Virus record (IMG/VR): IMGVR_UViG_3300017932_000003
Coordinates: 1-22,994 of that record
Direction: 5' to 3' (one strand)
Length of the DNA: 22,994 bases
Origin: a virus
Part shown: piece after piece, positions 14,763 to 20,639 of the stretch
Layout of the letters: the number at the start of each line of letters is the position of its first letter
How positions within the stretch are numbered: the stretch's first letter is position 1
Notes under the pieces: generated by a model
Databases searched by the model: none
Told to the model about the DNA's origin: nothing
The model's input: only the letters and a program-made list of their open reading frames with translations
Made by a program: the position numbers and the translations under genes

Positions 14763-14954
14763 ATGTCACAAGCACAAGCACTGAGCGTAAAGGAAGCGAA
14801 AGCAGCCGGACTGGTGCTGCCTTACGATCCTGCCCGCGACACTGGCTATGTCGTCATCTGCGGCGGCAGGGTCGAGCAAGACAGTAACGGTCACCCGATT
14901 GTAACCAACGAGTCAGAGGCCTTGGCTCGCGTGGCTGCGCTGGACTGCGATTAA
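14763..14954 (+). CDS. Small hypothetical protein
   Basis: The product has 63 residues, MSQAQALSVKEAKAAGLV then DTGYVVICGGRVEQDSNGHP. A helix, a two-strand element and a final helix (NESEALARVAALDCD) suggest a small compact fold. AAGGAGATTGA precedes the ATG by five bases; the same 11-base string precedes the ATG at 15375. A 23-base repeat begins six bases after the stop. No family is recognised. Confidence 0.6.
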   Translation: MSQAQALSVKEAKAAGLVLPYDPARDTGYVVICGGRVEQDSNGHPIVTNESEALARVAALDCD

Positions 14955-14960
14955 TTTTTT

Positions 14961-14983
14961 CCCGCCGCAGCGGACTCCGCGGA
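14961..14983 (+). repeat. Copy 1 of a 23-base hairpin repeat
   Basis: This sequence and the one at 15189-15211 agree at 21 of 23 bases. Both begin CCCGCC and end CGGACTCCGCGGA, can form CCGC-N4-GCGG, and lie directly after a TAA stop codon. The two differences fall in the four-base loop, so the stem is kept. A T-run (TTTTTT) precedes this copy. Confidence 0.7.
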
Positions 14984-14994
14984 CAGGTTAAACA

Positions 14995-15186
14995 ATGACT
15001 ACTATGCTTAAACATCAACCGAAATCAATCTATATCGACGTTGACACTGATTTGCAACTTACTCCGTTGCTCGCGGCGCTGACCCGTCGCGTGAAAGTCG
15101 GGATGCGAATCTCTCTCAGGAGCGGAATGGTTCTGCAACGCTCGGACGCACGCAGAAGCGGCATAGCTTGGATCACAGTGAAGTAA
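14995..15186 (+). CDS. Small basic hypothetical protein
   Basis: The product has 63 residues, MTTMLKHQPKSIYIDVDTDL, then LLAALTRRVKVGMRISLRSG and a final AWITVK. It is probably beta-rich and basic (many Arg). The ribosome binding site is weak (ACAGG), unlike its neighbours, and ATG 15004 is an alternative start. It is flanked by the two copies of the 23-base repeat. No family is recognised. Confidence 0.5.
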   Translation: MTTMLKHQPKSIYIDVDTDLQLTPLLAALTRRVKVGMRISLRSGMVLQRSDARRSGIAWITVK

Positions 15187-15188
15187 TA

Positions 15189-15211
15189 CCCGCCACGGCG
15201 GACTCCGCGGA
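15189..15211 (+). repeat. Copy 2 of the 23-base hairpin repeat
   Basis: This is the partner of 14961-14983 (21 of 23 identical) and lies two bases after the TAA of the preceding gene. It is followed by the long structured leader 15225-15338. Confidence 0.7.
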
Positions 15212-15224
15212 ACTTCTTAACTTT

Positions 15225-15338
15225 GCTGGTCTGTACGTGACCCGGCCCGACCCTGCGGTGACAACGCGTCAGAGCGAATGGCTTGGGGAGATGTCCCCCT
15301 TGACGTACAGACCGGCCGGCCGCCCCGATGAAGAGGGG
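15225..15338 (+). ncRNA. Long structured leader or small RNA
   Basis: GCTGGTCTGTACGT (15225-15238) and ACGTACAGACCGGC (15303-15316) form a 14-base stem with one G-U pair. The enclosed 64 bases include GGGGA-GATG-TCCCC (15285-15298) and TGAC-AACGC-GTCA (15259-15271); a further CCCC-N8-GGGG follows at 15323-15338. The 188-base gap before the ATG at 15375 otherwise has no gene except a frame that starts inside the previous gene. The layout is like a riboswitch or structured leader, but no known class is recognised. Confidence 0.5.
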
Positions 15339-15374
15339 ATTGAGGAACGAATTCAACGAATAAGGAGATTGATT

Positions 15375-15779
15375 ATGTTTATTGGAGGAATCGTTATCTA
15401 CAGCGCCCAGGCTGAATTGGAGCGCTGGGGCTATCCACGCACCTACAGCGAAGAGGTTGAATATGATCGGGCTATGCAAGAAGCCAGGAGCATTGGCTCG
15501 AATCGGAATCCTCTTCCCCGCAACTTTTCAGAAGAGGGGGCTCGACGGCTGTTCTTTGTCTTGGGGCATAACGGACTTGAACCGTTCAAAACGATGGACG
15601 ACGCGAAAGAGGCATCGGCCTCGAAGTTGGCTCGCTGGAAAAGTGTAGCCAGCACGCCGGACGCGATTGACGAATTCCCGGTGTTCGCCGGGGCTGACCT
15701 ACTGGATAATCCGCCAAAGGAAATCGTGCTGGGCAACGGCAGATACCCGTTCTTGACACACGTATACGAAACCAGATAA
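15375..15779 (+). CDS. Hypothetical protein
   Basis: The product has 134 residues from ATG 15375, with AAGGAG eight bases upstream. It starts MFIGGIVIYSAQAELERWGY, followed by charged helices (EEVEYDRAMQEARSIGS), a LFFVLGHNGLEPFKT strand/loop and a SASKLARWKSVASTP helix. The C-terminal third is beta/loop-rich. An upstream extension to 15168 would run over the structured leader and the preceding gene. The first ten residues are hydrophobic but too short for a membrane helix. No family is recognised. Confidence 0.6.
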   Translation: MFIGGIVIYSAQAELERWGYPRTYSEEVEYDRAMQEARSIGSNRNPLPRNFSEEGARRLFFVLGHNGLEPFKTMDDAKEASASKLARWKSVASTPDAIDEFPVFAGADLLDNPPKEIVLGNGRYPFLTHVYETR

Positions 15780-15788
15780 ATCAAATCG

Positions 15789-15832
15789 CTAGGCTGGAGC
15801 GGAAATCCAGCCACATTCTGAAACCTAGGAGG
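15789..15832 (+). promoter_or_regulatory. Leader that may hide the ribosome binding site
   Basis: CTAGG (15789-15793) can pair with CCTAG (15824-15828), which overlaps the AGGAGG at 15827-15832. Its last two bases also belong to GGCTGG (15792-15797), which can instead pair with CCAGCC (15807-15812). The two pairings compete for the same GG, so the site could be open in one fold and covered in the other. Confidence 0.4.
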
Positions 15833-15839
15833 AACTCAA

Positions 15840-16112
15840 TTGAAAAGAATATTTCTAATCCTTACGCTGGTCGCGCTTTCCATTTGCGCCAGCGCGAACA
15901 CCGTCAACCGAGCTAACCGCGCTCACCGCGCAATGTCGCAAGACGATTGTGCGGACTGCGCGTATAGCGCCGATCACTACGCCTCGGCTTATGAGGCGCT
16001 GTGTGACGTGCGTGGAGGCACTGAGGAAGAGTGCCAGGCAATTTACAATTTTCGATATCAGGACTATTGTATCGAGCATTGTTCTCCATGCGCGGCGTGT
16101 ATCTTGCAATAG
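15840..16112 (+). CDS. Secreted cysteine-rich protein
   Basis: This 90-residue product starts at TTG 15840, supported by a near-perfect AGGAGG seven bases upstream. Residues 1-19 (MKRIFLILTLVALSICASA) form a signal peptide with a basic start, hydrophobic core and an ASA cleavage site; the cysteine at 16 does not fit a lipobox. The mature part has eight cysteines (DDCADC, ALC, EEEC, DYC, EHC, SPC, AAC), suggesting up to four disulfides in the periplasm or outside the cell. It is acidic, with an N-terminal basic run. It is the last gene of the plus-strand cassette. No family is recognised. A role outside the cytoplasm, such as superinfection exclusion or interference with envelope processes, is an inference. 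Confidence 0.65.
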   Translation: MKRIFLILTLVALSICASANTVNRANRAHRAMSQDDCADCAYSADHYASAYEALCDVRGGTEEECQAIYNFRYQDYCIEHCSPCAACILQ

Positions 16113-16127
16113 CACGTAGCGCGCCAC

Positions 16128-16157
16128 GGGCCGGGAGTAGATCACCGAAACCGGCCC
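16128..16157. terminator. Hairpin between convergent genes
   Basis: GGGCCGG (16128-16134) and CCGGCCC (16151-16157) make a perfect seven-base stem with a 16-base loop between the ends of 15840-16112 (plus) and 16175-16636 (minus). It could separate the two convergent transcripts. No U-tract is present on either side, so termination strength is uncertain. Confidence 0.45.
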
Positions 16158-16174
16158 ACGCAACGACAAAAGAG

Positions 16175-16636
16175 TTATGTGCCGGCTTTCCACTTCTCAG
16201 GATTCCCCCGGGTAATCACCGCCACGATTTCATCCTCTTTCACGATGATATAGTTACAATCGCGCTCAAGTTCAATTTCCGTCCCGGCGAATTTGCCGAG
16301 TAAAACGTGATCTCCTACCTCCAACGGGATCGGAATATGGCCGCCTGTCCCAAGTAGACGCTTGCCGGGCCCCACTGCCAGAACGTCGGCTTCTTGGCCC
16401 TTGGGTTTCCAGACGTCAGGCGTAACAAGCAAGTTGCCAGAATCATAGAACGGCTGAGCCTCGCGCATTCGAACGACAACGCGATCAAGCATCGGCTCGG
16501 GCACGCCAGGCTTGATTACTCCCGGGTGATTGATAGGCGCCCTCGCCTCCGTTTTTTGGGCCGTCCTGCGGCGCTTTGCCATGTGCTCGATCCGTTTGAG
16601 TTGACGCTGCGGTTTCGGCCGTGGGTGAACGCTCAT
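16175..16636 (-). CDS. groES: GroES-like co-chaperonin
   Basis: Co-chaperonins of this fold cap the GroEL chamber; phages such as T4 (gp31) encode their own to fold capsid protein. This 153-residue frame has a basic N-terminal extension (about 1-45), then the Cpn10 pattern: PMLDRVVVRMRE (about 48-59), a segment QPFYDSGNLLVTPDVWKPK where the GroEL-binding mobile loop should be, ADVLAVGPGKRL (about 83-94), VGDHVLLGKFAGTEIELE (about 107-124) and YIIVKEDEIVAVI (about 128-140). The loop region is not the usual GGI sequence, so its GroEL contact is unclear. The ATG overlaps the preceding stop as ATGA. No GroEL is seen in the window, so it would act with the host chaperonin. Confidence 0.8.
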   Translation of the reverse strand: MSVHPRPKPQRQLKRIEHMAKRRRTAQKTEARAPINHPGVIKPGVPEPMLDRVVVRMREAQPFYDSGNLLVTPDVWKPKGQEADVLAVGPGKRLLGTGGHIPIPLEVGDHVLLGKFAGTEIELERDCNYIIVKEDEIVAVITRGNPEKWKAGT

Positions 16637-17319
16637 TCCTCGTCCCCCTCTCCCTCAGATTCCGCCGGCGTGCTACCCTTCGGCGGCTTCACGTAAGTTA
16701 AGCTCGGCTTGCCGGCTTTGAAAACCAGCTTCCCCCCGTTCGGTAATTCGACGGAGGCGAGCTCGTGCTTAGCCATAAGCTCTTGAATTTGCTCCTTGTA
16801 CTCGTTTTCGGACTGCTTCCACACACCGGCGTTATGAATAGCCTCGGAACAGGGGGCAAGAAGTTTTTTGAGTGCAGCCGGCAATTTCTTTGATTGCCTG
16901 GCATCCTCAATCAATTCAGGCTGCAGATCTGGCTCGCCTTTGGTTTTCTTTTGCAGGCGAGGGGGAGCGGTCGACCTCGGGGCGGCTGGGGTTGTATTTG
17001 CCATAAAGGTATTTTCTCCTTCTGATTTAATTTCTGGAATTTGCAAAACCTCACGGATTTTTGAGAGTAATTCGTAACTCTCATAAACTAAAGCTTTTTT
17101 ATTCGGGTCCGGGCTGTCGAAAAATTGCAACTTCGGGATGGCTCGAAGATAATAGAGCCCGTTTGTCAGGCCCCCACGATATTCGTCAAGAATGAGATCC
17201 TGGAGGTAGCCATCTGAGCAGCCTTCGGTTTGTAGCGTTTCCCATTCCCGATCTTGGGTCAGAAATTGGAAAAGTTTTTGCTCAGGCGTCAGGATTACTG
17301 TAAGCGGATTCGTCATCAT
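16633..17319 (-). CDS. Hypothetical protein, co-transcribed with GroES
   Basis: The product has 228 residues. The N-terminal 100 are helical (QFLTQDREWETLQTEGCSDG, KALVYESYELLSKIREVL), then a Pro/Ala/Lys-rich linker (about 105-130), a helical ARQSKKLPAALKKLLAPCSE and a C-terminal beta hairpin (ASVELPNGGKLVFKAGKP) with an acidic tail. An internal ATG (residue 105, MANTTPAAPRSTAPP) has AAGGAG about 12 bases upstream, so a shorter product is possible. The start region overlaps the previous gene by 38 bases, and the end overlaps groES as ATGA. No family is recognised. Confidence 0.55.
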   Translation of the reverse strand: MMTNPLTVILTPEQKLFQFLTQDREWETLQTEGCSDGYLQDLILDEYRGGLTNGLYYLRAIPKLQFFDSPDPNKKALVYESYELLSKIREVLQIPEIKSEGENTFMANTTPAAPRSTAPPRLQKKTKGEPDLQPELIEDARQSKKLPAALKKLLAPCSEAIHNAGVWKQSENEYKEQIQELMAKHELASVELPNGGKLVFKAGKPSLTYVKPPKGSTPAESEGEGDEE

Positions 17320-17587
17320 ATTGAGCCTCTAAAATCTTCGCGTAATTTTGAGCGTGCAATGCTGAACAGGCCAGAAATTGTTTGATCAGTACCAAGTATT
17401 TCCATTCCCAAAGATAACCGGTCAGAGCGCCGCAGACCGGGCATTTGCCTAGAATGGCAAATCGCGCCTCATCGGTCGCGGCATCGGGCCGGCCTTCAAG
17501 CATACGCACGGAGGAAGGCGGGGGCAAGCGGCGGGAGCCCTTCGGCGGCTGATCACGGCGGGCGCGGGTTTTAGTTGAAGGGACCAT
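17282..17587 (-). CDS. Small hypothetical protein with CxxC
   Basis: The product has 101 residues. It has a basic/proline-rich N-terminus (TRARRDQPPKGSRRLPPPSS), then ARFAILGKCPVCGALTGYLW, in which one CPVCG zinc-knuckle-like half is visible, followed by FLACSALHAQNYAKILEAQY. With C-x2-C and the later C..H it may bind one metal. It overlaps the genes on both sides. No family is recognised. Confidence 0.5.
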   Translation of the reverse strand: MVPSTKTRARRDQPPKGSRRLPPPSSVRMLEGRPDAATDEARFAILGKCPVCGALTGYLWEWKYLVLIKQFLACSALHAQNYAKILEAQYDDESAYSNPDA

Positions 17588-17828
17588 GAATTACCTCGGG
17601 TTTCGGATTCGGCGGCGGCGCGGAGGGCGGAATATTCCAGGCCGGAACCTGCGAATGATTCATCCTCTGCCCCAAAAATGTGACGCGCGCCGGCGGTTCA
17701 TCATAGCGCATTCGTTTCTCACGCGCGCATTCATGGCAAATGACCCAAAGGGCGTTGTCGGGACCGCGGAAAGGCAGGCCCCAATCGTGGCGATGAAAAC
17801 ACAGAAAATACAGGAACCGCCAGATCAT
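17571..17828 (-). CDS. Small putative zinc-binding protein
   Basis: The product has 85 residues: MIWRFLYFLCFHRHDWGLPF, then DNALWVICHECAREKRMRYD and a proline-rich tail. The spacing of C-F-H-R-H and C-H-E-C fits a small zinc ribbon of the kind often seen as short orphan proteins in phage genomes. The ATG is 17828, with AAGGAG upstream. It overlaps 17282-17587 by 17 bases. Confidence 0.55.
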   Translation of the reverse strand: MIWRFLYFLCFHRHDWGLPFRGPDNALWVICHECAREKRMRYDEPPARVTFLGQRMNHSQVPAWNIPPSAPPPNPKPEVIHGPFN

Positions 17829-17883
17829 ATACCCTGCTCCTTTTCACAATACGCGGACAGGCTGCTGTAGCGATGCAGGATCA

Positions 17884-18528
17884 TTAATGGTCGTCATGGT
17901 CGCTACTCCCCTGCCGTTGCGCCGTCAGAAAGCGATCGATGTCGGTGGCCTCAACTAGCCGATTAAGACTGCATGTGTTCCACCAGGCCGCAAACGCCTC
18001 CAGCAGCGCTCGGTCGTTTCTCTCGTTCTCGGCCCCTGCGGTCAGGCGAGTGATGCTTATTGACGGTCGCGGCTGTGTATCGCGGCAACGGCTGATCTTC
18101 TCGCCCGCTGGCGGCTCCGGGGCGTCGCCCTCTGGCGGCAACGGCTGATCTTTCACGAAGTCAGCGAGGATTGCGTTGGCTGCTTCTGAGTGGAATGGTA
18201 GCGGTGCTGGCGGCTCCGGGGCGTCGTCTGGCGCGGGCTGCGGAACTGACAGTAATGGCTCAACGTGCTCTTTAACAAATGCTTCTAGCTGTTCCGTACT
18301 GCCATGAAAACCCAGCTCCGTGCGTGACTCCGGGGCCTGCCTCGTTATCTGCGACTCTTCTCGACAGATAAAGTCACGAAGTCCGCCGCCCGCGGTTAAA
18401 TGATGCTTGCCCTTCCGTACCGGGCAGGGCTCTAGGTAGAAATAACTTAAGCCCTCCCGCTGTATGTCCAACTTAACGGGTTCGCCCTTTCGCCACTCGC
18501 GCCACTGCTGCTGCTTATCGTTGGTCAT
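17884..18528 (-). CDS. Hypothetical protein
   Basis: The product has 214 residues. The first half has WREWRKGEPVKLDIQREGLS, which is beta-rich with several cysteines (CPVRKGKHH, ICREE). Residues about 95-145 are an acidic proline-rich linker (PAPDDAPEPPAPLPF and DAPEPPAGEK, two similar units), followed by a helical end (NDRALLEAFAAWWNTCSLNR, then LVEATDIDRFLTAQRQ). ATG 18528 overlaps the preceding stop as ATGA, with AAAGGA upstream. No domain is recognised. Confidence 0.55.
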   Translation of the reverse strand: MTNDKQQQWREWRKGEPVKLDIQREGLSYFYLEPCPVRKGKHHLTAGGGLRDFICREESQITRQAPESRTELGFHGSTEQLEAFVKEHVEPLLSVPQPAPDDAPEPPAPLPFHSEAANAILADFVKDQPLPPEGDAPEPPAGEKISRCRDTQPRPSISITRLTAGAENERNDRALLEAFAAWWNTCSLNRLVEATDIDRFLTAQRQGSSDHDDH

Positions 18529-18614
18529 AGCTTTGTTCCTTTCAGCGCTTCATCAAACCTGGTCCGCCATTCCTTCAATATCAGCGCGATGCTGTACTGG
18601 ATGGACCCGTTCAT
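18525..18614 (-). CDS. Possible tiny protein
   Basis: A 29-codon frame, MNGSIQYSIALILKEWRTRF then DEALKGTKL, ends in a TGA overlapping the ATG of the next gene. A competing 23-codon frame (ATG 18624, MTNDERVHPVQHR) overlaps the previous stop. ATGACCAACGAT occurs at the start of both that frame and 17884-18528, suggesting a small duplication. Only the overlaps support translation. Confidence 0.3.
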   Translation of the reverse strand: MNGSIQYSIALILKEWRTRFDEALKGTKL

Positions 18615-18620
18615 CGTTGG

Positions 18621-18809
18621 TCATTGCTGTCGCTCCGGTACGCTTAACATCAGCCGCCCGTACTTCGTCGGACCCGATGATTCTTGCTGTCCCGCCCACT
18701 CAAGCACGGTGGATAACGGCGCACTGTCATCAAACAGTGCCGTTTCTAGCCATGCTGAGCCCGTCTCAGCATTGCCAGCGGATCGTTCTTTAATCACTAC
18801 TATGATCAT
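18621..18809 (-). CDS. Small hypothetical protein
   Basis: The product has 62 residues from ATG 18809, MIIVVIKERSAGNAETGSAW onward, beginning with a short hydrophobic strand; the rest is polar. GGAG lies 11 bases upstream, rather far. A longer frame starting at ATG 18887 gives 88 residues with an unusual Cys/Arg-rich N-terminus and is less likely. The gap 18810-18998 before it otherwise shows only a 15-codon frame (MKKAKRIKPPALSPV, from 18978). Confidence 0.45.
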   Translation of the reverse strand: MIIVVIKERSAGNAETGSAWLETALFDDSAPLSTVLEWAGQQESSGPTKYGRLMLSVPERQQ

Positions 18810-18998
18810 CGCCGCCGTCGCTCCTTTCGTGATGGTAGCGCCTCGGACACGGACGCACAGGCGCAAGATCGCCCGACAATCCGCCATTGCGGCGCTTCCA
18901 GAGTGCGCTGAGATGCCGCCGCGCCTTCCGCTACACCGGTGACAGTGCGGGCGGCTTAATTCGCTTTGCTTTTTTCATGAAATGACCTCTCGCCATTT

Positions 18999-20264
18999 CT
19001 ATTCCCTCGACGCTTTTACCAGTGCCGCAATCGCCAGCTCGACTTTATCATCGGGGACTTTGTTTAATTTGACCGTTCCGGCCGTCAACTCAAGAACCTC
19101 TTTCGCCCGGGCCGTCCCTTTAGCCTCCCCACAGGCGACAAAGGCGTCCGCCATGCGCCCTCGCAGGTCCGTAGGCTCGCCTTCCTCTTCCAAGGGAGTT
19201 TCGGGCTCGGGGACCTCTTCCGGCTCATCCTGGGGCGGCTCTGGTTCGGGAGCGCCCCTTTTAGCGCGAAGCTTGGCCGCCAGATCCTCGGCCTTGCCGT
19301 TTTTGCGCTCGGGCTCGGGGTTTTGGGACTCCTCTGGCTCGCCCTGGTCGGCTAAGGCCTGGGCGAGCGCCGCCTGCCATGTCGTCTCGCCCTTATTGAT
19401 CGCCTTGTACAAATCGCGGAGATCGGACAGTTCGGCCGGCGTGGATTCCCCGAGGTCATGGCCGAGGTAGCGCTTGAGTCCTGAGGGTAAGACGTTTAGT
19501 TTCGCAAAGCCGTCTGAAATCTCCCGCTCGAATTTCTTGGGATCTTTAGCTATGTCACCGAAGCGGATCTCCAGTATTCGCGCCCGACACTCAGACTGTA
19601 TGTCCCCCGGAATATGTCGGAGGATGCACTGCCGAAGAGCCTTAGACGCCAGTGCGTTTTGTTTATTCAAAACATCGTCGTCGGTTGCCGGTATTGTATG
19701 AACCGTCTCTCCGTAGCTGTTCAGCCTCGAACTTATAGCGATGTCGCAGTTCTTACACGCGCCCCGATCCTTATGCTTGCGCTCCACCGTCTTGCTCACT
19801 ACGACCGTGGCGCTATGGGCAGTATTGGATTCCAGGTCAACGACAATGATATTGAGTAGGCGCTTGTCGTCGTCGTCGTAAACCGTGATCACCTGCTCGT
19901 CCATATTGGTCATGCAGCGCATGGCTTCCTCCGCGAAGCGAATAGAGAACCCCTCGACGCCATCGCCGACCGGCTTCTTATACCACGCCGCGCCTTGCCG
20001 CTGAGTCTGACCCGGGACTGCGTACCCTTCGGCAAACCCCGGACGCTCGCACGCGTCTAACAGTCTCCGGCGAACGTCGCTCCAATCCCGCGGGCGCCGG
20101 ATGGCCATCACGAAGCGCGCCTCCACCATCGCGCGCGCCTGTGCGGCTAAAACCGCCCCTGCGGTTTCGCCCGTTGTCTCGATCTCTTCGGAGCCAAAAC
20201 CCCGACGCTCAATTGTTCCACCGCCGCCCGATCGGGCTAGCGCCCTGCTTTGATCTTCAGCCAT
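18999..20264 (-). CDS. RecT-like single-strand annealing protein
   Basis: The product has 421 residues from ATG 20264, chosen because AAAGGAC lies six bases upstream; a frame up to 20354 adds an atypical start. The region about 40-130 carries AARAMVEARFVMAIRRPRDW-like sequence, RPGFAEG, YKKPVG and EGFSIRFAEEAMRCM, which matches my memory of a phage family that anneals complementary single strands in recombination (RecT/Redbeta-like). A middle part (about 140-270) has KTVERKHKDRG and an IPGDIQSE segment. The last 150 residues are Glu/Pro-rich (PEPERKNGKAEDLAAK), then a helical end. It is separated by two small genes from the YqaJ exonuclease, a classic exonuclease/annealase pairing. The family call is by motif and context. 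Confidence 0.65.
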   Translation of the reverse strand: MAEDQSRALARSGGGGTIERRGFGSEEIETTGETAGAVLAAQARAMVEARFVMAIRRPRDWSDVRRRLLDACERPGFAEGYAVPGQTQRQGAAWYKKPVGDGVEGFSIRFAEEAMRCMTNMDEQVITVYDDDDKRLLNIIVVDLESNTAHSATVVVSKTVERKHKDRGACKNCDIAISSRLNSYGETVHTIPATDDDVLNKQNALASKALRQCILRHIPGDIQSECRARILEIRFGDIAKDPKKFEREISDGFAKLNVLPSGLKRYLGHDLGESTPAELSDLRDLYKAINKGETTWQAALAQALADQGEPEESQNPEPERKNGKAEDLAAKLRAKRGAPEPEPPQDEPEEVPEPETPLEEEGEPTDLRGRMADAFVACGEAKGTARAKEVLELTAGTVKLNKVPDDKVELAIAALVKASRE

Positions 20265-20275
20265 TATTAGTCCTT

Positions 20276-20455
20276 TCAGTGACCCAAATATTTCTGATAC
20301 TTCGAAAGCGTCAGGCATCGCTCGCAAACACACTTGCTCACGCCATCGACGCAAACACTCGTTAGAACCTGATCAATAGTCGCCGCGTCCTGGCACTCGA
20401 CACATGCCCCTCTCGGGACTTTTGGCTCAGGCGCCGTGTTCATTGGAAAACCCAT
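20276..20455 (-). CDS. Small cysteine-rich protein
   Basis: The product has 59 residues from ATG 20455, MGFPMNTAPEPKVPRGACVE then CQDAATIDQVLTSVCVDGVS and KCVCERCLTLSKYQ. Six cysteines (C-x2-C, later C, then C-x-C-x2-C) indicate zinc binding or disulfides; a cytoplasmic zinc protein is more likely given no signal peptide. GGAAAGGACTAATAA precedes both this gene and the RecT-like gene. A TTG upstream (20485) is an alternative start. Confidence 0.55.
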   Translation of the reverse strand: MGFPMNTAPEPKVPRGACVECQDAATIDQVLTSVCVDGVSKCVCERCLTLSKYQKYLGH

Positions 20456-20462
20456 TGTTTTA

Positions 20463-20639
20463 TTAGTCCTTTCCAAGTTTGTCAATCTTCGCCATCAGCG
20501 CCCCAACGTCCGGCGCGTCATCCTCAAAGAGCCAATTCATAAACGCGCGCCCGCACGGTCGACAAATCCATGAACCGAGAAATCTTCGGCAAATCCGCAT
20601 TTGGGCGCATTCCATGCAGCGAGCGTACTTTTCCATCAT
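20463..20639 (-). CDS. Small zinc-finger-like protein
   Basis: The product has 58 residues, MMEKYARCMECAQMRICRRF onward, with C-x2-C, C, then SWICRPCGRAF: a compact four-to-five cysteine zinc ribbon. The C-terminal half is acidic and helical (FEDDAPDVGALMAKIDKLGKD). The first ATG overlaps the YqaJ stop as ATGA, so translation is coupled to the exonuclease. It sits exactly between the exonuclease and the annealase genes, which suggests it acts with that pair, but this is untested. Confidence 0.65.
   Translation of the reverse strand: MMEKYARCMECAQMRICRRFLGSWICRPCGRAFMNWLFEDDAPDVGALMAKIDKLGKD

Noticed and set aside
15168-15374. N-terminal extension of the 15375 gene
   Set aside because: The extension starts inside the previous gene and covers the long stem structure; ATG 15375 has a good ribosome binding site.
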